From Sporodiniella umbellata (taxonomy: Eukaryota > Mucoromycota > Mucoromycetes > Mucorales > Rhizopodaceae): a DNA stretch of 23,158 nt. Under the pieces are notes generated by a model. The model was not told where the DNA came from. It ran no database searches and saw only the letters and a list, made by a program, of their open reading frames with translations. Each line of letters opens with the position of its first letter. The first letter of the stretch is position 1. Below, in pieces: positions 9,404-18,103 of the stretch. Location of the stretch: positions 1 to 23,158 of the forward strand of contig JAIXMR010000177.1 in the NCBI GenBank assembly GCA_025677835.1. Reading direction: 5' to 3'. The translations under genes and the position numbers were made by a program.

Positions 9404-9960
9404 TTAAATAGGATGGCCTACAAGGCAGTCATCAAAACATCTAGTAGAATAGTGTGAAAGCCCTTCAAAAGATGGCTGGGTAGCTTGATTGCTAGTACCT
9501 GCAACTATTTGAGTTAGTAGTATCCTTTTTTTTTTAAATATAAACCCTTTTCACACTACTCTTAACAACAGATCAAAACTGTTTTATTAGGTTGGGTTCT
9601 GGAGAGTAGGGTGACAAGTAAATGCATTTGTAGCCGCGCTCTTTGATCATTTCACCAATATTTTTTACTTGTGTATATAGGTGCACAGTCCATAATCAAA
9701 TAATGTTCTTTCATTTCAGGAAACTTGTCCATCTCAGCAAGAATGTATCTCTGATGAAATTGACATAACACTTGATTACTATGGCTCCTATTTACTGCTT
9801 TTTGTCGCCACTTAGCTTCTTTGAAAAGGGTGTATACTTCCTCGAGCCAATCTTGATGAGACTTTCAAAAGAGGTGGCTCTCAATATTGGTATTAAAAAT
9901 AAAAGCTTTTGTTGCAAAATAAATACATTTATTGCTATCTATATTAAATTTGGTAATGTT
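9404..9960 (-). pseudogene. Decayed Tc1/mariner DDE transposase, C-terminal half
   Basis: Read on the minus strand, the remains show FPEMKEHYLIMDCAPIY (the second catalytic Asp block, normally ..MDNAPIHT), then GYKCIYLSPYSPEPNLIKQF (normally YLPPYSPELNPIEQFW), then SVVKSSVKR, and a C-terminus FDDCLVGHPI with stop at 9404-9406. Damage: a one-base shift in the A-run after YTSK, TGG changed to TGA after KQF, a second stop and frame slip in the A-run near 9530, and the third catalytic acidic residue changed to Lys (NLIK for NPIE). Upstream of 9770 the match fades and several stops occur. The gene is dead. Its 3' end lies about 60 bp from the left TIR, as expected for its own element. Confidence 0.75.
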
Positions 9961-10146
9961 TGAAGAAAGTTATATTAGTACGGTTTGATAAACAAAAATA
10001 TGGCAAAAAGTGATCTGAATTTGCTGACCAAAGTTGTATTAGGAAGAAGTTGATAGCATTTATGGGTGTTGTTGGTTATGTGACCAATTTTGATGAATCT
10101 ATATAAACCCGTTTTAATACACGTCTCAAAGCTGCAGATTAGTAAG

Positions 10147-10330
10147 ATGACAATTTACTGTGAGTGCAACAAACCCATATACACTGTTGTAAACTAACGT
10201 CGTTGTAAAGGCTGTAGCCTATAGTCCTATCACTTCAAAAACTCGGAAGTTTTCACGATCAAAATTATTAGTGCATTTTCATAAAGAATGCCTTGAAAAA
10301 GATGACAATATCAATCTGCCGACTACCTGG
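10147..10330 (+). pseudogene. Possible remnant of a small Cys/His zinc-binding protein
   Basis: From the ATG at 10147, one frame gives CECNKP, then RRCKGCSL and SYHF, interrupted by two stop codons. The next frame continues LLVHFHKECLEKDD. The Cys/His spacing resembles a zinc finger of RING-like type. It would need one frameshift and two stop repairs, so this is a relic if real. It runs into the first copy of the 189-bp repeat. Confidence 0.25.
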
Positions 10331-10497
10331 AGCCATGCAACAGCAAAAGTAGCAAACTCTACTGAGAAACATGGACGAGGGTTGGGTTGCAGCCAGGGAC
10401 AGCTACCAAAGTCGTCACAGACTGAGCAGAGCAGCCAAGTCCATACTTTATAAAATCCCTTGGTATGGAGAGGCGGGGTCACCTTACGGCCGAGCTC
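10309..10497 (+). repeat. 189-bp repeat, copy 1
   Basis: It is identical to 10528-10716 except for one base (TAGC here, TGGC in copy 2, near 10352). It starts TATCAATCTGCCGACTACC and ends ACGGCCGAGCTC. The sequence is about half G+C, clearly richer than its surroundings. It is open in more than one frame, and I recognise no protein or RNA in it. The single difference creates a stop in the frame that starts at the internal ATG. Confidence 0.95.
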
Positions 10498-10527
10498 CGA
10501 TCATCTAGCATCTTTAATGAAAGGAAG

Positions 10528-10716
10528 TATCAATCTGCCGACTACCTGGAGCCATGCAACAGCAAAAGTGGCAAACTCTACTGAGAAACATGGACGAGGG
10601 TTGGGTTGCAGCCAGGGACAGCTACCAAAGTCGTCACAGACTGAGCAGAGCAGCCAAGTCCATACTTTATAAAATCCCTTGGTATGGAGAGGCGGGGTCA
10701 CCTTACGGCCGAGCTC
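10528..10716 (+). repeat. 189-bp repeat, copy 2 (219-bp period)
   Basis: This is a direct copy of 10309-10497 at an offset of 219 bp, with a 30-bp unrelated joint between them (10498-10527). One frame from the ATG at 10554 is open for 70 codons (MQQQKWQTLL, then ARDSYQSRHRLSRAAKS). Near identity between the copies, next to heavily decayed transposon sequence, means the duplication is recent. Confidence 0.95.
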
Positions 10717-11158
10717 TGTCTTTCAGATGCAAAAAAAGAAATGATTTACAAACATATTTGAGTTGATAGTTTTTTATGGAGAAAGTAGCCTCTTTATTTT
10801 GAGGAATAAATTTTTCTAAATAAAACTCTGTCGTCATCAATTAAATACTCAACCAACTAAATACTATGGACTAAGCTTTCCCGCGCAGGTGTCAAGCCTC
10901 TTGGTGCCTCATTGCTGGGCCAATGTGACTAGAGTATAAATATGACCCAAAATTACCATCAGGTAGAGATAAACTCATTCTTGACTAAAGTCTAGCTATA
11001 AAACTTGCAAGTATATTTGTAAAGGACTTTGCGTTTATTTGCTCTTGTATAATGTCAATCACTAGACTCCGATTAGCTCCGACCTGACTCTTATTTTATC
11101 TGCGTCGTCAGTATTCGTCTTATCTTAATACTCTTTTCTGTAATTTCAAAAGCTGATC
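10717..11158 (+). promoter_or_regulatory. Upstream region of the nuclease-like gene
   Basis: This is non-coding sequence before the ATG at 11159. TATA-like words are at 10935-10942 (TATAAATA, 217 bp upstream) and 10997-11003 (TATAAAA, about 156 bp upstream). Either could direct a leader of ordinary length. Nothing else was recognised. Confidence 0.35.
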
Positions 11159-13144
11159 ATGAATAACAATGCTATGAACTATCAAGTACCAGAAAGTTCT
11201 ACTATTGAATGCTCCTCTTATTTTAAATCTACGCCACTAAGCAGATGGAGTGCTCATGATTACGCGCTACACGCACAACTTGAAGGCTTTTGTGTAAAAA
11301 AGGCTGGGAAATCTTCAGAACAGTTCTACAACGCGCTCGAAGCTATCAAAAATAGTAATGAAACTCCTAGTGATGTTAAGCGCGTACTAAATTCAATTAA
11401 ATCAAAAGTAAATGCTTGGAATCAACGAAACCTTATATTTACACATTCAGTAAAAAACATTCCCTCATTCAGATGAAAACTTCCAAACCCAAAGAAATTG
11501 CTCAAATTAGAATTAGAAACAAATACTCTCAATGCGCTGTATCGAACTCAGGAAATGCAAGCCTTGTTTTTAATTCACTAGCGTCAAACGAGAATTCAGA
11601 TTCAAGTGGTTCAAATAGATCAGAAAATATAGCTGCGCAAAGCAAAATGCCAGCGTTAAACAAAGGAAAGAGAAAAGCCACTGAGATTGAAGAAAGTAGT
11701 GAGCTACAGATCCCTGTACCGCCTGACGATTCCGATGTTCTGGACAGTCTCTTTAAAAATCCTCTTTCAACCCCTGTACCATCGTTATCTCCTTCTGAAT
11801 TCCGAAGTTTAGTGTATATTTATGGATCTAAAGCCGTAAGTTTCAGAAGAAAAAGCTAGGTGTTGATTCATTGACTTTTTTTCAATGATTTTATAGCTGT
11901 CTAAAACACTCTACGTGGCGGATGCTTTTGCCTTAAAAAACTTTATCAAAGCATTTAACCCAACAACACTTGGTGAACAGCTAGACGTTATGTCAGCAAA
12001 GTTGGCGATGGCAATCGATCTAAACAACATCATGCAAGTCAATGCCTTGAAGTTATCGTTATCCCGTATTATTGACACGGTCAACAATGGTGTTACGTCT
12101 ATATTCCGTCAATATTTGAACGATCAATTTTGGAAGAGGTTAAATGATGTAGATATGAATATAGCTGAAGGAATGTCAGCCACAGCTAAGCAATTATACC
12201 AAGAAATACTGACAAGAGGCACTGTAAATGACAAAATCGACAAGATGAAGGTTCGAATTGCAATTGCTGAAGAAAAGCTGTCAATGCTGGAGTCTGATCA
12301 AACAGAATGCTTACAAATTTTGGATATACTTGACGTAATTACCAAGTATTGCCTTACTGACCGTAGCATTCGCTCTGATGACGATGCAAGTGAACTGACA
12401 TGCTATCGCAAATTTGCAAAGGTACTCGATGAAATTTTAGACAACACTATGCTAGACATTCTGGATGGAGAGAGAGTATCTAAAGCTTCCAAAACCGTGG
12501 CCAAAAACCTAGAAAAAAATTATAATGCAAATATTCCTTTGAACAATGGCTTTGGTAGAAGAATTGACTTGATTCTTGCGACAAAAGATATAGAGTTGTC
12601 CACAAGCGAGTGGAAAAAAAAGAAGTCTCCTGCTGCAAAATGTCTGCAACAACAGGCGAAGAACATCAGAATCAACAAGGCAATCTTGAGATACTTTTTG
12701 GACCTTCCTATCTCTGAAACTGACAAGAACAAGGTGATGACAGTTGGTATGGATTGGACTGGTACTATGGGGTATATGTTTGCTGTCAAGCCGCTTGATA
12801 ATGTCTTTGTCGCTAGAACGCTCTGTACACTTACTATACCCACATATATTGACGAATTACCTTCTTTTATTGATACTCTTAATCATCTTTACTCATGGCG
12901 TAACTATCACGTTCTTATCAAAGATATTGTCCTTGAAGCTCTTTCTAAACGCGAAAAAGAGAGGTTTTTTTACTCTGTACTTGGCTCCTCTACCGCCACC
13001 ACTACTGACGGCAATACCTCACCCAATGTTTACTTGACGCCTACTCAATCTCGCCGAAGAAGAGTTAAATCTGAAATTCAAGACGAAGAGCAAGAAGAGT
13101 ACCTAGAAGAGTACCAAGAAGAGTACGAAGATGAGGATGGGTGA
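11159..13144 (+). CDS. Candidate PD-(D/E)XK nuclease-like protein inside the TIR element (3 exons, 619 aa)
   Basis: Exons 11159-11407, 11473-11835 and 11897-13144 join in phase 0 (GTAAAT...TTCAG and GTAAGT...TATAG) and give 619 aa. The N-terminal 83 residues are a helical segment (SRWSAHDYALHAQLEGFCV). Exon 2 is Ser/Asn-rich and has a basic KGKRKATE nuclear-signal-like motif. Exon 3 begins with long helices, then GFGRRIDLILATKDIELSTS and EWK at about 422-444, followed by QQQAKNIRINKAIL and MDWTGTMGYMF. D428 and E442-x-K444, followed by a Gln-rich helix, match the layout of PD-(D/E)XK nucleases. The tail has RRRR and then Glu/Tyr repeats. Family assignment is from motif layout and from my memory of similar proteins in Mucoromycota; activity is unproven. 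No stop or frameshift interrupts the gene, in contrast to the dead transposase beside it. Confidence 0.7.
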
Positions 13145-13838
13145 ATGATTTTTTTTTCGTTTGTGCTTTATCTTCAAGTAAAAAAGTGGTATAGCAAAAT
13201 GCCAATCTTATAAAGTTCAGTAGCTATAAAAATTTCAGAAAGACGTCTCAATACAAAAATAATTAAAGTAGTTCAAAACTTTAAATGGATTTCTAGTTTT
13301 GGATATCCTTCAAAATAAAAAAGGATTTCAGACTGTCATGACTGAATAGGATGTTAGTACTTGTTAGATGTTTTGTTGGGTTCTGTCAACTCCTTACAAT
13401 TATTTGGCCTTGGAATTTATTTCCTTAGCGCAACTCTTCAAGAACCTCGCTTGTATATAACTAAAGAATTGTACTGCTATACCGTCTCAGAATCGTTAGC
13501 AAATCTTACTTTATACTTGAATTTAACATTGCAGTTATTGTGTTTCTGAGACGACTTTGTCTCAAAAAGTACTACCTACAACGAGCATTTAGCCAAGCAA
13601 AAAAAGCAAAATGGGGCAGGTACAGCCTTCAGAGCTGACTAGAAATCAGGAGTTCATTAGAGGAACATGGAACCCATCACGCAACAAGTTTCGTTTCTTT
13701 CCTCCTCTTCCTAAAACTTTTGGAAGCCAAAAACATAAAAACAAAAATCTCTTTCATCAAACGAGTGATTCAAGTTTTTTATTGTTTTTGTTTTGTATTG
13801 TATTGACGTCTCAATATAGCGAGTAATAATAACAAACA
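13145..13838. other. Non-coding stretch between the nuclease-like gene and the right TIR
   Basis: No gene is supported. GACGTCTCAATA occurs twice (13242-13253 and 13805-13816) and a TGAGAC/GTCTCA hairpin lies at 13547-13564. An open frame from the ATG at 13611 (GQVQPSELTRNQEF, then GTWNPSRNKF) is GC-richer than its surroundings at its start, but it ends in low-complexity residues and has no recognised relative. Confidence 0.4.
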
Positions 13839-13906
13839 GTACGATGTCTTTTTTAAAAGCGCGACTTTAACTTTTTTTTTTTGCAACATCATTTTGGCAA
13901 AAGGTG
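13839..13906 (-). repeat. Right terminal inverted repeat (degenerate)
   Basis: Read on the minus strand from 13906 it starts CACCTTTTGCCAAAATGATG, followed by TTGC, an A-run, GTTAAAGT, CGCGC, an A-run and ATCGTAC. It aligns to the left TIR 9278-9345. TA at 13907-13908 flanks it, matching the TA at the left end. Confidence 0.65.
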
Positions 13907-16900
13907 TATCTCAAACGTGTTACTAATACACTTTTTAAACATTTGACCTCTCCCCAAACCTTTTGCCTTTTTTCAAACTCATGACGCTCATATGATTCTT
14001 TTCGTTAGCATTGTACACTCTACTTTCACCGTGACAAAAGAGCTTGGGTTCAGCTGTTGTTTAATACATAGTCATATGTCTGCCTCTCTTTCTTCCTCAA
14101 CAACCTTGTGCGCAGCAATAGAAAAGGAGGCTCCAGGGAGAAAGGTGTAGTAAGCCAAGAGGACAGTATAGACTACTTCTGTGCTCGATGGCTTTGCATC
14201 ACAGCGTTTGAATTCGGCTGGTTTACTACTGCCCTGCCTAGTCATCCAGCACAGGTGGCGAAAAAAAAGGTCGAAAGTTGCATACCATTGAGAGACATCT
14301 TGTTTTGTATAAATTTACACATTTTGAACTAACTCCCTTATTTTAATAAATAAAAGTATCTAAAAGATAGCTATAAAACTCAGACAAAAGAAAAAAACAT
14401 ACTGATAGGATAGCTTTCGCTGGCCAAGTATAATAAACTAAATGATCTATGCATTTTAAAAGAAAAAAGAGAATTAAGTATACTGGCTGCTTTCTTGGTC
14501 ATGTCTATGGGAGCCGGTTTGTATTAGATAAGCTTTTTCAATATCTCTGACATATATTCCCCTCTTTTAATCTTTTTCATACGTCACAATTCATACGTAC
14601 AATAGTCTATGCGACCGAAAATAAAGATTTTTTTTTTTCAGCGAGAATCACAGTGCCTATTATATAAATACCATTACACTTTGCCCAATACAGAACAATA
14701 GAAACAATTATTTTAATATTCCTTTTGATTTTTCGATAACCGCAAAACTTCCAAAGATTTGGTAGTACAAACATAACAAAGGGATTTAGCAAAAAGCCAC
14801 CGTTGTATATGTATAGGTGAATACGGTTATGCTTACTTTCTCTATGGAGTCTTCTCCGACATCCTAATTGTATAGTTTTTATTCTTTATTCGGTTTAAAG
14901 GTAAAAATGCCGATCACAGTATCTTAGTTTTAAGATTTATAGGAAAACGCACACAAACACACACTGCCATGCATTAACCTTGTCATTGACTAAAAAAGGA
15001 AAAATTCTCACGACAACAATACAAGGCTTGACTGTATTTAAAAATACACATTGGCCTGGTTTGAGCTGTAGTGTGTACAAGAAGATCAAACCTGCTGGAA
15101 TACTACACAAAAACAACAGCAATAATAAAATACATGCATTATTGTTGATTTCAAAACGACAATGCTCTTTGTAAACTAAAAATTAGTATGTATTGTCAAA
15201 ATGGACAATGTTATTCAATACACCTTCAGGATAAAACCCGGGCCTATATGTGTATTTTATTCAGTTTTTTTTTAAACATTTCCGGTGTGTTATACTCAAA
15301 GTATACATACAAACTCCCCAAATTCTAAAATGGTTCAAACTTGCTATACCTTGGTTGCTTTAGTGTTAGGTTGGCTATAGAAATCCTTGTGGTTCTAGAC
15401 ATTTCTCAGAGCAAAACAAAGTACCCTTTGTATATTGACAAATGCACAAATTAATCTTATATGATAAAATCAGACACTAATATTATGAACAGCCCCTTTT
15501 TTTCCATCAGGATTTGGGTTGAAGAAAGCAATAACTATTAAGTAAAACCAGTAGTGTAAGGCAAAAACTATCTAGCGACACTACCTTATCTCATTGAAGC
15601 TTGAACCTTTTTTCTAAACTGTTTTTTCATATAAGGTATGGGTAAAGGCTTCAAAGTTCATCTTTCCCATATACTATATTTTTGCCGGATATTGATACAA
15701 TACAGCACATACTTAAAGGAGAGAACAGCCACCAGCTCAAAAAGAACTTAAATTTGAGTAAAAATATCCAGCTATAAGATACCTATACTTCCTTCGCAAT
15801 GCGTTTAATGACAATAGCATTTTCTGAAAGCACTAAAATTTATTTAGAAGTTGTTAATCTGTTATTTGCTTATATACCTTCGGTTGACAAACGGTGTATG
15901 ACATTCATGTAGGAGTTTCTTAATTTTTCATTGAGACTACTTAACACATAACTTTCCCCTCCCCCTTTTTTTTCCCTAAGAAATACTATTAGTATCGTTC
16001 TTGTTTAATTATTTACAGGTAAAACTGATCTATTGTCTATTTAAAAGTAATACACATTTGTCTCTTTTCGAGTATACGCTCAGCTTCATTTGTTTCTGTA
16101 AAAAAGACTCTAAAGAGAAAAAGCCACCCAGAACAGGATTACAATGATCATAAGATAATATTTTCTATAATGAGACGATACTATAGGTTGGTTTATATAA
16201 ATAGTGAGAGTGGTAAATATTATCGCTTTGAGAAAATTGAATGATCATGGCCAAAAACAAATGTTAATTTCCTACAAAAAAAAGTAATGAGACTAAGAAA
16301 AAAATGATTGTTCCTTTATGCATAGAAGTTTGGTTTTTTGGAAGAAAAATAACACAATAAAAACGATATCTGTGTCTTGACTTGCCTTCTTTAATAAAAT
16401 GCATTGCTTTATGAAATAATTTATGGTTTTCATCTGGGTGTTTGTACAAAAAAATTAGTTTTTCTTTTACTAATGCCTATATCCTTGAAAGCAGTTACAC
16501 TCTACTACCTCCCCTTCCGTTTTTTTATGATTTAAGCTCATGGTATTTATTGTCTAGTCTCAACACAATGATATTCCGACGAACGCTTTCAAAAGGCGCC
16601 AAACCACCTAAACTTGACAATTGATTTTTCGGATGCGCTTACTTTACACAATAAGAGATACGGATCAGCGGTAAAAAAACTATTTTAAAAACCCAAAGTA
16701 AGGATTGGTTTAATTTTTAAGCTAGCTCTCAAATAGATCAACACCTCTTCTTTTCGTGCTCACAGTGTTTTGAAGCTGTAAAGTTAAGAAAAAAAAAAAC
16801 TCCGTGTGTTTTAAAACTCTAAACGTCATTTTACTGTTTTCTAAACCTCAAACAGAATGTCGGCCCCTCTTTTTTTTTTTATTATTGCGCTTTTTCGCTC

Positions 16901-16945
16901 TTTTTTCTTTTCTTTTTAAAATCAAAAAGACAAATAAACAAAAAT
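13907..16945. other. Gene-poor AT-rich region, 3 kb
   Basis: No intact gene was found between the right TIR and the V-ATPase gene. A second CCTTTTGCC word with partial TIR similarity lies at 13959-13967, oriented like the left TIR. A coding-like island is annotated separately at 14072-14266. Short inverted words occur at 15551-15580 (GTAGTGT/ACACTAC). Open frames of 60-64 codons at 14607, 14937, 16264 and 16442 have biased, AT-driven composition and no recognisable content. The last 150 bp, T-rich, are the likely promoter and leader of the V-ATPase subunit gene. Confidence 0.45.
14072..14266 (-). pseudogene. Coding-like fragment of unknown gene
   Basis: The minus strand is open from about 14266 to the TGA at 14072-14074, with balanced composition and C/G-rich third positions unlike its neighbourhood: HLCWMTRQGSSKPAEFKRC, later YTVLLAYYTFLPGASFSIAA, then VVEEERE. 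No family was recognised. The plus strand is also open here, so strand is uncertain, but codon use favours minus. It lacks neighbouring exons and is probably a gene fragment. Confidence 0.35.
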
Positions 16946-17938
16946 ATGTCTACTGCTAGACCTTTGAACGACGATGAGGTTTTCAGTGAGATGAAAAAAA
17001 TGGTATTTTACAGGGTTTTTTTCTTCTAGAAACTAAATGCATAATGAGAATAGGTTGCTTTTATAAAGCAAGAAGCTATAGAAAAAGCTCGCGAGATCAA
17101 ATCCAAAGCGGACGAAGACTTCAACATTGAGAAAGTGAGGCTTGTCTCCACTGAAATAAATATTTATCTTGTCCCGTTTCAAAAAAAAAAAAAAAAATAG
17201 GCAAAAATTGTTCGTCAAGAATCTGTAGCCATTGATACTATTTTTGAGAGAAAGATGAAGCAAGCACAGGTTCAAAAAAAAATGTAAGTCCTCTTTTTTA
17301 TTTTGATAGAGATCAAGGGCTTGGGCAGTTAAAACTAGAGAAACAATATATACTAGTGCTCAATCCAACCATATCAACAAATCCCGCCTCAAGATTCTTC
17401 ACGAGCGCCAAGCAGTATTGGATGATCTATTTGAAGATGTTGCCCAACGCGTTCAAGATGTATCTAAAAGCAAGAAAAAATACAATCCTTTGATCAAAAG
17501 CCTTATTCTTCAAGGCGCACTCGCTATGATGGAGCCAGAAGTTGTTATCTACTGTCGCGAACAGGATTTGGCAAGAATTAATTCAGCTCTAAATACAGTG
17601 GCAGACAAATACGAAGAAATCACAAAAACCAAGGTTCAATTCAAAATTAGCGACGAGCATCTTCCTTCATCAAGGTAAGCCCTTTGTCTTTAAACGGAGA
17701 GAGTATTGACCTTTCATTTCCTCTCCATCAAAAAAAAAAAAAAGCGCTGGAGGTGTAGTTCTTAAAGGTCTTGACGGGAAAATCACTGTGGATAACACAC
17801 TGGACGCACGTTTAGATATTGTAAAAGAAGAAGTAAGTAACGGTCTGACTTTGTTTAGTACTTAATACGATTTAGATGCTACCTCAAATCCGAGTTGCCC
17901 TGTTTGACCATTCACCCAACAGAACGTTTTTCAATTAG
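16946..17938 (+). CDS. VMA4: V-type H+-ATPase subunit E (6 exons, 229 aa)
   Basis: Exons 16946-17002, 17054-17134, 17201-17283, 17357-17674, 17745-17832 and 17876-17938 sum to 690 nt, or 229 aa plus stop, close to the 233 aa of yeast Vma4. Subunit E is part of the peripheral stalks that hold the cytosolic V1 sector to the membrane V0 sector of the proton pump on vacuoles and endosomes. Seen: the N-terminal helix [20 protein letters not shown] with ADEDFNIEK; the long charged coiled-coil region to about residue 95; the globular C-terminal half with [23 protein letters not shown] and TLDARLDIV; and the family-typical end [11 protein letters not shown]. All five introns are GT-AG, 43-73 nt. The residue order crosses each junction as in the family, for example VAFIKQEA directly after intron 1. 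It is convergent with the PPR gene, with 165 bp between the stop codons. Confidence 0.95.
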
Positions 17939-18103
17939 AGTATATAGGTATAGGTGTATGCTTAGATACTGTGCGAAAACCACAATATGTTTATTTACAA
18001 TCTTAAGTTTATTTATTTGTTCGAAACAATAAAAAGGAAGAAAGGCGGAAAAAAAAAGATACGTGTATATGCTTATGAGCGAATGTATGCTAGCCCGATA
18101 AAA

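Larger units (their letters stand above)
9278..13906. mobile_element. Ancient 4.6 kb Tc1/mariner-type element with degenerate TIRs, carrying an intact gene
   Basis: The two ends are inverted copies of each other for about 68 bp and each is immediately flanked by TA, the target duplication used by Tc1/mariner elements. Reading inward, both ends show CCTTTTGCCAAA, then ATGT, AAAAGTTAAAGT and a terminal TCGTAC, with small indels between. Inside are a decayed DDE transposase ending close to the left TIR, a 189-bp sequence duplicated in tandem, and an open nuclease-like gene on the opposite strand. The size is large for a mariner of 1.3-2 kb. Either the element acquired extra DNA or the right end belongs to a related copy. 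The TIR similarity is seen; unity of the element is inference. Confidence 0.6.

Noticed and set aside
10350..10356. RIP-type C-to-T mutation between the two 189-bp copies
   Set aside because: The single difference fits a CpA to TpA change, but one substitution is no evidence for the process.
10309..10716. CRISPR-like or rRNA-derived repeat
   Set aside because: There are only two 189-bp copies with a 30-bp joint in a eukaryotic context, and the sequence does not match 5S or other rRNA as I know them.
11416..11472. Start of a separate 147-codon gene at 11416
   Set aside because: The frame before 11473 is intronic; joining 11407 to 11473 in phase 0 gives one continuous protein with the exons before and after.
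14607..16624. Several 60-64 codon frames (14607, 14937, 14980, 16264, 16442)
   Set aside because: AT-driven composition rich in Phe, Ile, Lys and Asn, with no motifs, splice partners or promoter signals.
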